Shown one piece after another: positions 7,163 to 14,062 of a stretch of 18,320 nucleotides of DNA; position 1 is the first letter of the stretch; every line of letters starts with the position of its first letter. The translations under genes were made by a program, and so were the position numbers. Under the pieces are notes generated by a model. That model searched no databases, was not told the DNA's origin, and saw nothing but the letters and a program-made list of their open reading frames with translations. Origin of the DNA: Nitrospinota bacterium (GTDB taxonomy: Bacteria; UBA8248; JACPRG01); assembly GCA_030740135.1 (NCBI GenBank), contig JASLXW010000008.1:1-18320 (forward strand), written 5' to 3'.

Positions 7163-7191
7163 TTGAACCGCTAATCACAGTAGGTTAGTAT
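7163..7191 (+). promoter_or_regulatory. Candidate sigma70 promoter for the TAXI-TRAP run, with internal dyad
   Basis: TTGAAC (7163-7168) and TAGTAT (7186-7191) are separated by 17 bases. Each matches the sigma70 consensus at four of six positions. Transcription would start near 7198 and give a leader of roughly 97 bases before the TAXI start. A partial dyad, CTAATC-ACAGTA-GGTTAG (7171-7188), overlaps the spacer and the -10 box and could be an operator. It lies in the divergent gap between the UbiD gene and the transporter genes. Confidence 0.45.
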
Positions 7192-7294
7192 TGTGCATAT
7201 TCTATCTCTACCAGAGCCAAAAGGGGAATTGCTTCTCCATCGGTCGGGGAAGGCCGCTCGCTCTCGAGGGGGACGGAAAAGGGAGGATGTCACA

Positions 7295-8278
7295 ATGCAC
7301 CGAAAGATCATGACCGTTTTGCTGGTTTTAGGTTTTCTGGGGTTAACCGGCTTTTCCGGGACGGGCGCCCTCGCCGCGGAGAGGACGTTTCTGAAGATCG
7401 GCGCGTCCAGTCTGGGCGGTTCGTGGTTCCCCACCATGGCCATCACCGCCAGCGTCATCAACGCCAAGATCCCCGGCGTGATCTCCACCGTGACGACGGG
7501 GGGAGCCATCACCAACGTCCGCAACATCCAGAGCGGTAAAGTCCAGATGGGGTTCACCTACACGGGTGTTTCGGGCGAGGCCTGGAACGGAAGGGGCGCT
7601 TTCAAGAAGCCCAACCGGAACTTCCGTGCGATCGGGATCTATATGGATTCCGTCTTTTCGATCACCGTGCCCGCCAAGAGTTCCATTAAGACCTTCTACG
7701 ACATCAAGGGGAAACGGACCTCCGCGGGAAAGAAGGGCTGGGGCTCTACCCAGGCCTATGCGCGGATGCTTGCGGCCCACGGGCTCAGCTTCGAGAAGAT
7801 CCGCAAGTCCGGCGGAAAGGTCCACCACGTGGGTTGGAGCGATGCCGTTCTCCTCATGAAGGACCGGCAGGTGGACGTGATCCAGTTGGCCCAGTCCATC
7901 CCCAACCCCCTCATCATGCAGCTTCAGACCTCATTCCCGGTCCGGGTTCTGGGCATGAAGAAGGCGGTTGCCGATAAGCTTGTGAGCGACTTCCCCGGCT
8001 ATGTCGCCGTCAAGGTCGCGAAGGGGATTTACAAGGGGCAGATCGAAGACGCCTGGACCATTTCCGACAACAATATGCTCGTCGCGAGTTCCAAGCTGCC
8101 GGACGGCCTGGTCTACAAGATCACTAAGGCCATCTACGAGACCCCCAAGCCCTTCCAGAAGCTCGCCTGGTTGAGAAAGATGAGCTGGAAGACCGCCACA
8201 AGCGGCGTCCCCATCCCCTTCCACCGCGGCGCGGCCCGTTACTTCAAGGAGAAGGGGATCTCCGTTCGATCCGAGTAG
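7295..8278 (+). CDS. TAXI-family TRAP transporter solute-binding protein
   Basis: This 327-residue periplasmic receptor delivers substrate to the fused TRAP permease encoded next. A cleavable signal peptide is clear: basic MHRK, a hydrophobic core VLLVLGFLGLTGF, and a likely cut near ALA-AE at about residue 28. The mature start FLKIGASSLGGSWFPTMAITASVIN and the segment TVTTGGAITNVRNIQSGKVQMGF match the TAXI pattern, a glycine-rich substrate-site loop followed by the 'ttGgs.aNv..i.sGk' block. The ATG at 7295 has GGGAGG eight bases upstream. An upstream in-frame start at 7193 would hide the signal peptide and is rejected. Known TAXI proteins bind glutamate or other organic acids, but the ligand here is unknown. 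A strong hairpin follows the stop codon, consistent with uneven expression relative to the permease. Confidence 0.93.
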   Translation: MHRKIMTVLLVLGFLGLTGFSGTGALAAERTFLKIGASSLGGSWFPTMAITASVINAKIPGVISTVTTGGAITNVRNIQSGKVQMGFTYTGVSGEAWNGRGAFKKPNRNFRAIGIYMDSVFSITVPAKSSIKTFYDIKGKRTSAGKKGWGSTQAYARMLAAHGLSFEKIRKSGGKVHHVGWSDAVLLMKDRQVDVIQLAQSIPNPLIMQLQTSFPVRVLGMKKAVADKLVSDFPGYVAVKVAKGIYKGQIEDAWTISDNNMLVASSKLPDGLVYKITKAIYETPKPFQKLAWLRKMSWKTATSGVPIPFHRGAARYFKEKGISVRSE

Positions 8279-8307
8279 GGCATCGCGCACAATTGGGAAA
8301 TCCGATT

Positions 8308-8337
8308 CGCCGGGGAGGCCAGAGGGTCTCCCCGGCG
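8308..8337 (+). other. Strong intercistronic hairpin between TAXI and permease genes
   Basis: The perfect 10-bp arms CGCCGGGGAG and CTCCCCGGCG enclose a ten-base loop, 29 bases after the TAXI stop. Such hairpins often stabilise the receptor mRNA or reduce read-through to the permease. The 3' arm CTCCCC could alternatively pair with the permease Shine-Dalgarno GGGAGG (8369-8374). Confidence 0.65.
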
Positions 8338-8345
8338 TTCGTCAG

Positions 8346-8364
8346 AAAAGGGAACCCCCCTTTT
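8346..8364 (+). other. Second hairpin just upstream of the permease ribosome site
   Basis: AAAAGGG and CCCTTTT form a perfect 7-bp stem around the loop AACCC. The stem ends in TTTT and stops four bases before the permease Shine-Dalgarno. It could act as a weak attenuator or simply insulate the ribosome site. Confidence 0.5.
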
Positions 8365-8380
8365 CCGCGGGAGGCCGATC

Positions 8381-10288
8381 TTGGCGGACGAGGCATTGGA
8401 GCCCCCGAAGAAGCGGGGCGCATCCTGGTGGAACCGCACGGCTACCTGGGTGGCCATCGTCTTCATGCTTTTTCACCTCTACACGGCGTACTTCGGCGTG
8501 TTCGAGGCCTATTTTCAGCGTTCCCTGGACGTTTCGTTCATCCTGCTGCTGGTCTTCCTGATTTACCCCCTCAGCAAAAGGGCCCCCGACAACCGCTGGT
8601 TCCTGGGCGTGGACCTCCTCTGCCTGGCTCTGGTCGTCGTCATCGGGTATTACAGCGCTACGAACAGCGACGACATCCTGATCCGGGCGGGAGCGGCGAC
8701 GTATTTGGACCTGTGGCTGGGCGGAACGCTCTTGCTTCTGGTCCTGGAGGCCACCCGGAGGGCCGTGGGATGGGCCATGGTGACTCTCACCTTGTTTTTC
8801 TTCTTCTACTCCATGTTCGGCCGGTACTTTCCCACGGCCATCGCCCACGGCGGCTACTCGGTGGAAGAAATCATCACCCTGAACTTCATGGCGACGGACG
8901 GCCTGTACGGTCTCATCATCGGTGTGTTCTCGACCTTCATCATCATCTTCGTCATCTTTTCCTCCTTCCTCGAAGAGACGGGGGCGGTCAACTTCTTCAT
9001 CAACCTGTCCAACGCGCTTGCGGGACACTTCTCGGGCGGCCCCGCCAAGGTGGCGGTGGTGTCGAGCACGATGATCGGCGCCCTTTCGGGAAGCTCCGCG
9101 GCCAACGTGGTCACGACCGGCTCGTTCACCATCCCGATGATGAAGCGGATGGGGTACCGCGGGGAGATGGCCGGGGGCGTTGAGGCCGCGGCCTCGACCG
9201 GGGGGCAAATCATGCCCCCCATCATGGGGGCGTCCGCCTTCGTCATCGCGGCCATTTTGGGTGTGCCGTACCTGGAGGTGATGAGGGCCGCCATCATTCC
9301 GGCGCTCCTGTACTTCTTCTCGGTGGGGATGGTGGTCCACTTCCTCTGCCTTCGCCTGGGCCTCAAGGGACTTCCGAAATCCGAATTGCCCCGGGTTGGT
9401 GCGGTATTGAAGGAGGGCTGGTTTCTCTTTCTCCCGGTCGCCGCGATCGTGTTTTTCTTGGTCCGGGGATACACCGCGCTCATGGCGGGGTTCTGGGCGA
9501 TCATCATCGTCCTGGTGGTGACGGCCTTTCGACGGGAGAGCCGGATCACACCGAGAAAATTCCTCCACGCCCTGGATCGCGCGGGCCGCGGCGTCGTCTC
9601 CGTCGGCGTTACGGGGGCCGCCGCGGGAATCGTCGTCTCGTTCATCGTGATCTCCGGCCTGGGTCTGCGGCTCAACGACCTCATCCAGCTCCTTTCCGGC
9701 GGGAACCTTCTGGCGGCGCTGTTCTTCACGATGATTGCCTCCCTGATCCTCGGGATGGGGATGCCCACCGTGGGGGCTTATATCATCGTCGCCACCCTGG
9801 GCGCGCCGGCCCTTCAGGAAATGGGCGTCAACCCGATGGCCACGCACATGTTCGTCTTCTTCTTCGCGATTGTCTGCAACGTGACGCCGCCGGTGGCCCT
9901 GGCCGCCTACGCCGCGGCCCCCATCGCCGGGAGCGATCCCTGGAAGACGGGCTGGCTGGCCTTCCGATATTCGCTCGCCGGTTTTCTCGTACCCTACTTT
10001 TTCGTGTACAACAATTCCCTGCTTCTGGCGGGGAGCGCCGGCGGGATTGTCTGGTCCGTCCTGACGGCCATGCTGGGGATTGTCTGTCTCGCCACGTTCA
10101 CGGCCGGCTACTACATCCGCCCTGCGACACCTGGGCAGCGGGGGCTTCTGCTCCTCGGGGCGCTGGCGCTTCTCCACGGCTCCCTCTGGACGGACGGGGT
10201 GGGCATCCTCATCCTCGTCGGGCTCTATTTGTGGCAGCGGGTCTCGCCTCCCGCAGGGCTCGTCGGCGCCGTTGAGGGAGAAGGTTGA
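8381..10288 (+). CDS. TRAP transporter fused permease (DctQ-DctM type, TAXI-associated)
   Basis: This 635-residue inner-membrane protein forms the ion-coupled channel of the TRAP transporter and works with the TAXI receptor encoded 102 bases upstream. The start is TTG at 8381, supported by GGGAGG six bases upstream and by the absence of a better start. Residues 1-150 hold a DctQ-like set of hydrophobic helices (about 22-42, 50-64, 74-91, 109-124, 129-147). From about 160 the DctM part follows. It has the conserved GALSGSSAANVVTTG (233-247) and AAASTGGQIMPPIMGA (269-284) segments, then GMGMPTVGAYIIVATLGAPAL and NVTPPVALAAYAAAPIAG in the second half. Extra hydrophobic segments close the protein. 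Length fits fused TAXI permeases. A co-directional receiver fragment starts six bases after its stop codon. Confidence 0.93.
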   Translation: MADEALEPPKKRGASWWNRTATWVAIVFMLFHLYTAYFGVFEAYFQRSLDVSFILLLVFLIYPLSKRAPDNRWFLGVDLLCLALVVVIGYYSATNSDDILIRAGAATYLDLWLGGTLLLLVLEATRRAVGWAMVTLTLFFFFYSMFGRYFPTAIAHGGYSVEEIITLNFMATDGLYGLIIGVFSTFIIIFVIFSSFLEETGAVNFFINLSNALAGHFSGGPAKVAVVSSTMIGALSGSSAANVVTTGSFTIPMMKRMGYRGEMAGGVEAAASTGGQIMPPIMGASAFVIAAILGVPYLEVMRAAIIPALLYFFSVGMVVHFLCLRLGLKGLPKSELPRVGAVLKEGWFLFLPVAAIVFFLVRGYTALMAGFWAIIIVLVVTAFRRESRITPRKFLHALDRAGRGVVSVGVTGAAAGIVVSFIVISGLGLRLNDLIQLLSGGNLLAALFFTMIASLILGMGMPTVGAYIIVATLGAPALQEMGVNPMATHMFVFFFAIVCNVTPPVALAAYAAAPIAGSDPWKTGWLAFRYSLAGFLVPYFFVYNNSLLLAGSAGGIVWSVLTAMLGIVCLATFTAGYYIRPATPGQRGLLLLGALALLHGSLWTDGVGILILVGLYLWQRVSPPAGLVGAVEGEG

Positions 10289-10294
10289 CGGGGG

Positions 10295-10522
10295 ATGTCG
10301 GTGACAAACCTTGACAGGACAACCGTGGACGTGATCCCGGCGGATTGGCGAATGCCGGTCATGAACGACCTGGACATGCTGAAAAGAATTCGGACGGACG
10401 AGACCCTCAAAGACATTCCGGTCATGATGCTGACAGCGGTTGCAGAGCAGGGAGAAGTCATGAACGCATTTCTCGCTGGTATGTTGGGGGGAAGTGACGC
10501 TCAACCCATCCAACACCTTTGA
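10295..10522 (+). pseudogene. Response-regulator receiver-domain remnant
   Basis: The 75-residue product resembles only the middle of a CheY-type receiver. ADWRMPVMNDLDMLKRIR and IPVMMLTAVAEQGEVMNAFLAG match the segments around the phosphoacceptor and the switch threonine. Asp17 and Thr47 are 30 residues apart, as are Asp57 and Thr87 in CheY, and Gly62 aligns with CheY Gly102. The first 40-45 residues of a receiver, including the acidic pocket, are missing, and so is the Lys-Pro-Phe motif. After a run of six G (10486-10491) the +1 frame continues as VTLNPSNTFED and ends at TGA 10548-10550, overlapping the next ATG. The simplest reading is a truncated, frameshifted relic. A sequencing error in the G run would repair the C-terminus but not the missing N-terminus. 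It may still be translated, since GGGAGAAGG lies about ten bases upstream. Confidence 0.65.
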
Positions 10523-10546
10523 AGATCCCAGAGAAGGAGAGAAGCC

Positions 10547-11314
10547 ATGAGAGGCTGGACCGACGATTGGAAGGCGACCATCGGCTGGGTGACGCCGGGC
10601 ACCGTGGACAAAACCTATCAGGATTTCTTCCGGATGGTCCCCGCGGACATCAACCTGATCATCTACACCACATCGTGGGCGCTGAAGATGCTCCACCCCG
10701 GACGGTTCGACGTGGAAGACTTCAAGGGGCAGCGAGACAGCGTGATCGCGGACGTCCTCCAGCTCCAGCGATACCAGGCGCCCGATTTCTTCGCCGTCAC
10801 GGGAGACCTGATCCAGGCGGCGATGGGTCCCCGCTGGACAAAGGAGCTGGAAAGGTCGATTGAAGAGGCCACCGGAAAATCCGCAACGACCGCCATGACG
10901 GCCGTGACAGAGACCCTCGAGGACATGGGGGTCAAGAAGGTCGCAGTGGGGACCCCTCACCGCGACGACCAGAACGAGCATATCCGGGGCTACCTGGAGG
11001 CGGCGGGACTGGAGGTCACGGCCATCTCCGGCTACCACACCAACAGCCACGGGGAAATCCACGCTCTCCGGGAGGACACCCCCTACGAGAAGGGAAAAGA
11101 GGTCTTCCTGGCGGCGCCCGGCGCGGAGGCCATCTACCTTTCCTGCCCCGTCTGGCACGGGGCCTCGGACACGATCGAAAAGCTGGAGGCGGAATTCGCC
11201 GTCCCCGTCCTCACGCAGTTCAACCCCATCCTCCACAAGGCGCTGAACGCCCTGGGTACCAGCGGGCCGGTCGAAGGCTTCGGAAGGCTGCTGGGGGGCG
11301 GGAAAGCCCGATAA
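10547..11314 (+). CDS. Asp/Glu racemase superfamily protein, arylmalonate decarboxylase/maleate isomerase-like
   Basis: This 255-residue cytosolic protein belongs to the cofactor-free group of maleate cis-trans isomerases and arylmalonate decarboxylases. IGWVTPG near residue 12, TTAMTAVTETLEDMGVKKVAV (about 114-134), DDQNEHIRGYLEAAG (140-154) and IYLSCPVWHG (196-205) follow the family layout. Cys200 is the only cysteine and aligns with the C-terminal catalytic cysteine. The first cysteine of racemases and maleate isomerases is absent; that region reads FAVTGDLIQ (82-90). A single cysteine is the arylmalonate decarboxylase arrangement. The usual tyrosine before the DD.NE block is His138 here. 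The ATG has AAGGAG about eight bases upstream and overlaps the shifted-frame stop of the receiver remnant. Isomerase and decarboxylase roles cannot be separated from sequence. Confidence 0.85.
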   Translation: MRGWTDDWKATIGWVTPGTVDKTYQDFFRMVPADINLIIYTTSWALKMLHPGRFDVEDFKGQRDSVIADVLQLQRYQAPDFFAVTGDLIQAAMGPRWTKELERSIEEATGKSATTAMTAVTETLEDMGVKKVAVGTPHRDDQNEHIRGYLEAAGLEVTAISGYHTNSHGEIHALREDTPYEKGKEVFLAAPGAEAIYLSCPVWHGASDTIEKLEAEFAVPVLTQFNPILHKALNALGTSGPVEGFGRLLGGGKAR

Positions 11315-11470
11315 GTGGCCGCTCTCGGGAACGGGTGGACCCGCTATCGGACATCGACCCCCCGCCGCCCCTTGCTACGCCCGAGTTTCTGCTTTGGTTT
11401 GGCATATGTGAGAAAGAGGAGTAATGGGTGATCCAAGAGTAGGCTCGGACCTTGAATCTGGATAACAAGG
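11315..11470. other. Noncoding gap before the class IV aminotransferase, with a short leader ORF
   Basis: The 156 bases hold no family-like gene. A 13-codon frame (ATG 11424 to TAA 11465, product MGDPRVGSDLESG) is preceded by AGAGGAG and ends five bases before the aminotransferase ATG. It may allow re-initiation, because the aminotransferase has a weak ribosome site of its own. I found no convincing promoter. Confidence 0.35.
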
Positions 11471-12367
11471 ATGGACCAATTGTCCATGTCGCTCATTTGC
11501 TACGTCAACGGTGAGTTCGTCGATGCGGCCGAGGCCAAGGTCTCCGCTTTCGACCACGGCTTTCTCTATGGCGACGGCGTCTTCGAGAGTCTGACCGCCC
11601 GGGACGGCCGGCTCTTCAAGCTCCGGGACCACCTCGACCGATTGGAGCGTTCCGCACGGGCGCTTCGTCTCGATCTCCCCGAGTCCAAAGACCGAATCGC
11701 CGAGATCGTCAAAGAAGCGGTTCGCCGCTCGGGCGTCGAGGATGTCTACATCCGCGTCGTTGTCTCGCGGGGGGAGGGCTATCCCGTCCTGGACCCTCGG
11801 GTGGTCAAGACCCCGACCTTGGCCGTCCTGCTGCATGACCCGACGCCCCCCGCCGAGACGGGGTCGAGTTACGACGTTCAGGGGCGGGGTCTCAGGCTGA
11901 AGACGGCGGGCGTCCGAAAAGTTCCGCCCGAGTGCTTCGAGCCGCGCGTGAAGAGCCTGAACTATCTGAACAACGTCCTGGCGCGCATCGAGGCGATCGA
12001 ATCGGGCCACGACGAGGCCATCCTGTTGGACACACGGGGTTTCGTGGCGGAGGCGGCCGGGGAGAACATCTTCATTGTGAGAGAGGGTATAATCAGGACG
12101 CCGTTAGAGACGGGCATCCTGGATGGAATCACGAGACGGACCGTCTTGGAAACCGCCGATTGGGAGGGGATCCCGGCGGAGGAGGCCGACCTCACGCTCT
12201 ACGATCTCTACACCGCGGACGAGGCCTTTTTGACTTCCTCCTTCAGCCGTGTCCACGGCGTCGCGGAGGTGGACGGCCGCCTGATTCCATGTCCGGGGCC
12301 GATCACCCTCGACCTCCAGGGGCACATCGCCGAGTTGGAGCGCACAACGGGCGAGACCATCGACTGA
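11471..12367 (+). CDS. Class IV PLP-dependent aminotransferase (BCAT/D-amino-acid transaminase fold)
   Basis: This 298-residue cytosolic fold-type IV enzyme transfers amino groups between an amino acid and a 2-oxo acid. The N-terminal YVNGEFVDAAEAKVSAFDHGFLYGDGVFESL (11-41) is characteristic. The PLP lysine is Lys161 in RVKSLNYLNNVLARIEA. Glu194, in AEAAGENIFIV, should contact the cofactor pyridine nitrogen, and LETGILDGITRRTVLE (212-227) is the phosphate-binding block. Length is normal. The family includes branched-chain aminotransferase, D-alanine transaminase and aminodeoxychorismate lyase. LTSSFSRVHGV, in place of the GTA segment typical of IlvE, leaves stereospecificity open. A start at ATG 11486 (MSLICYVNG) is equally plausible by similarity; neither has a strong Shine-Dalgarno. 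An in-frame stop lies just upstream. The next gene is another aminotransferase of a different fold. Confidence 0.9.
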   Translation: MDQLSMSLICYVNGEFVDAAEAKVSAFDHGFLYGDGVFESLTARDGRLFKLRDHLDRLERSARALRLDLPESKDRIAEIVKEAVRRSGVEDVYIRVVVSRGEGYPVLDPRVVKTPTLAVLLHDPTPPAETGSSYDVQGRGLRLKTAGVRKVPPECFEPRVKSLNYLNNVLARIEAIESGHDEAILLDTRGFVAEAAGENIFIVREGIIRTPLETGILDGITRRTVLETADWEGIPAEEADLTLYDLYTADEAFLTSSFSRVHGVAEVDGRLIPCPGPITLDLQGHIAELERTTGETID

Positions 12368-12447
12368 CGGGGGGCCGGAAGCGGGCCTCTTTGAAAATTC
12401 GAAACGAAGACTTCTTTTCTACATCTGGTCATTGGAGGCCGGCCGAC

Positions 12448-13818
12448 ATGACAAGGACGCTCACAGACCTGGACCAGGCGCATCGCCTGTCTCTTTGGAC
12501 CCCCTACATCCAGATGGAGACCGTTCGGGAGAACGGGCCGCTCATTTTTGAGCGGGCCGAGGGGTCCTACCTCTACGACGCCTCGGGCAAGAAGTACCTC
12601 GACGCCCACGCGAGCCTCTGGCTGGTCAACGTCGGTTACGGCCGTCAGGAGGTGATCGAAGCCGTCTATGAACAGATGAAGAAGATGGCCTATTTCAGCA
12701 TGTTCCTGGGTTACTCGAACCCACCGGCCATCGAGCTGGGGGAGAGGCTCAAGGCCCTGGCCGCGCCCGAGGGGATGGGGAAGGTGTTCTATTCGGACAG
12801 CGGCTCCGAGGCCGTCGAGACCGCCCTCAAGATGGTGCGCCAGTATTGGAAGAACCTCGGGAAGGAGGGGAAGTACAAGGTCATCGGCCGCAGAAACGGT
12901 TATCACGGCGTCACGTTCGGGGCCTTGTCGGCGTCCGGCATGACGGCCAACCGCCGCAAGTTCGAGCCCCTGCTGCCCGGGTTCCGCCACATCCCCGAAC
13001 CCAACTGCTACAGAAACGATTTCGGCGAGAGCTTGTCGGAAGAGGAAGTCTCCGAGGCGGCGGCGGACGCGCTCCGCGCCGCCATCGCGTTCGAGGGGGC
13101 GGACAGCGTGGCCGCCTTCATCGCCGAGCCCATTATGGGGGCCGCGGGCGTCATCATCCCGCCCGAAACCTACCTGAAGAAATGCCGGGAGATCTGCACC
13201 GCGAACGATGTCCTCTTCATTGCCGATGAGGTCATCACCGGTTTCGGCCGGACGGGGACTTGGTTCGGCAGCCGGACGTACGGGATTCAGCCGGACATCA
13301 TGTGCTTCGCCAAAGGGCTGACGAGCGGATACGTCCCCATGGGCGCCACGATGTGCACCGAAGAGATCTATCAGGCGTTTCTGGGGACCCCGGGGGACGG
13401 AAAGGATTTCCGCCACGGCAACACTTACAGTGGCCACGCGGCGGCCGCGGCGGCGGCCCTGGCGAATCTGGCGATCGTCGAGAAGGAGGACCTGCCCGGG
13501 AACGCCGCCAAGGTCGGCGCGCACCTGTTGAACCGCCTCAAGGAGCTGGAGAAGCATCCCATCGTCGGGGACGTGCGCGGTCTCGGCCTCCTGGCGCGGG
13601 TCGAGCTCGTCCGGGACCGGGCCGCGAAGAAGCCTTTCGACAACCCCGGCAAGGTCGGGGGAAGGGTGCGGACGCGGGTGGAGGAATTGGGTGTGATTTT
13701 CCGAAACGTCGGGGATATTTTGACGATCTCGCCGCCCCTGATTTTGACCGCGAAACAGGCGGATGTCATCGTGGACGCGTTTGATCAGGCAATCGGCGAG
13801 GTCGGAGAAACCTTTTAG
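12448..13818 (+). CDS. Class III PLP-dependent aminotransferase (omega-amino acid:pyruvate type)
   Basis: This 456-residue cytosolic fold-type I class III transaminase would typically transfer a terminal amino group from an omega-amino acid, diamine or taurine-like donor to pyruvate or another oxo acid. LWTPYIQM is at 16-23 and YLDAHASLWLVNVGYG at 50-65. The phosphate-binding SGSEAVETALK is at 118-128, followed by GYHGVTFGALSASG. AEPIMGAAGVIIPPETYL (226-243) and IADEVITGFGRTG (258-270) follow, with Asp260 as the pyridine contact. The PLP lysine is Lys289 in CFAKGLTSGYVPMG. The ATG at 12448 follows TTGGAGG by about ten bases. The open frame extends upstream to 11932, but that part is a shadow of the preceding aminotransferase. 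An 80-base gap suggests the two aminotransferase genes share a transcript. The amino donor is not predictable. Confidence 0.93.
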   Translation: MTRTLTDLDQAHRLSLWTPYIQMETVRENGPLIFERAEGSYLYDASGKKYLDAHASLWLVNVGYGRQEVIEAVYEQMKKMAYFSMFLGYSNPPAIELGERLKALAAPEGMGKVFYSDSGSEAVETALKMVRQYWKNLGKEGKYKVIGRRNGYHGVTFGALSASGMTANRRKFEPLLPGFRHIPEPNCYRNDFGESLSEEEVSEAAADALRAAIAFEGADSVAAFIAEPIMGAAGVIIPPETYLKKCREICTANDVLFIADEVITGFGRTGTWFGSRTYGIQPDIMCFAKGLTSGYVPMGATMCTEEIYQAFLGTPGDGKDFRHGNTYSGHAAAAAAALANLAIVEKEDLPGNAAKVGAHLLNRLKELEKHPIVGDVRGLGLLARVELVRDRAAKKPFDNPGKVGGRVRTRVEELGVIFRNVGDILTISPPLILTAKQADVIVDAFDQAIGEVGETF

Positions 13819-14058
13819 CCCGCAATTCTTTCAATCCATGCGGTTTACCGCCGGACGCGCTTCCGGTGGTGCGGATCTCTCACGACGCCCGGCATGACAT
13901 GTTGCGGCGGCCGTTCCCGTCCACTGGATTCGACTTTTTCCCGATTGCGCGTAAAAATAGGTATGGATTCGAGGGGAGAAAATGGGCGTTGGCCAGCACT
14001 GCCTCGGATGTCCACAGCAATTGGGCCCATCGCGGCCCAAGGGGGGGATCTCGTCCGA
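13819..14058. other. Gap before the Mo-hydroxylase: candidate promoter, leader ORF and hairpin
   Basis: The 240 bases hold no recognised family gene. TCGACT (13930-13935) and TAAAAA (13952-13957), 16 bases apart, form a weak sigma70-like pair. A 26-codon frame and a hairpin next to the hydroxylase start are annotated separately. The hydroxylase frame stays open upstream to 13894, but that extension shows no conserved residues. Confidence 0.5.
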
Positions 14059-14062
14059 ATGA
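13982..14062 (+). CDS. Possible 26-residue leader peptide coupled to the Mo-hydroxylase
   Basis: A short frame starts at ATG 13982, three bases after the purine-rich GAGGGGAG (13971-13978). It encodes MGVGQHCLGCPQQLG followed by PSRPKGGISSE, and its TGA (14060-14062) overlaps the hydroxylase ATG (14059) as ATGA. The peptide contains a CxxC pair (Cys7, Cys10). The ATGA overlap and a ribosome site better placed than that of the hydroxylase itself suggest translational coupling. I recognise no family, and a chance ORF remains quite possible. Confidence 0.35.
   Translation: MGVGQHCLGCPQQLGPSRPKGGISSE
14021..14040 (+). promoter_or_regulatory. Hairpin next to the Mo-hydroxylase translation start
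   Basis: TTGGGCC-CATCGC-GGCCCAA is a perfect 7-bp stem with a six-base loop. A run of seven G (14041-14047), the only Shine-Dalgarno-like sequence for the ATG at 14059, follows immediately. The stem lies inside the 26-codon leader frame, so a ribosome on the leader would melt it. Confidence 0.45.

Noticed and set aside
7092..7178. N-terminal extension of the UbiD-family protein to ATG 7178
   Set aside because: The added 29 residues are unlike the family N-terminus, and a strong Shine-Dalgarno sits right before the GTG at 7091.
8342..11236. 964-codon minus-strand open frame spanning the permease to racemase-family genes
   Set aside because: It covers three plus-strand genes, is highly charged and lacks any recognisable domain. 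It is a shadow of GC-rich third codon positions.
13894..14058. Extension of the Mo-hydroxylase to ATG 13894 or 13963
   Set aside because: The added residues have no Fe-S domain similarity and no well-spaced ribosome site. The family start follows ATG 14059 directly.
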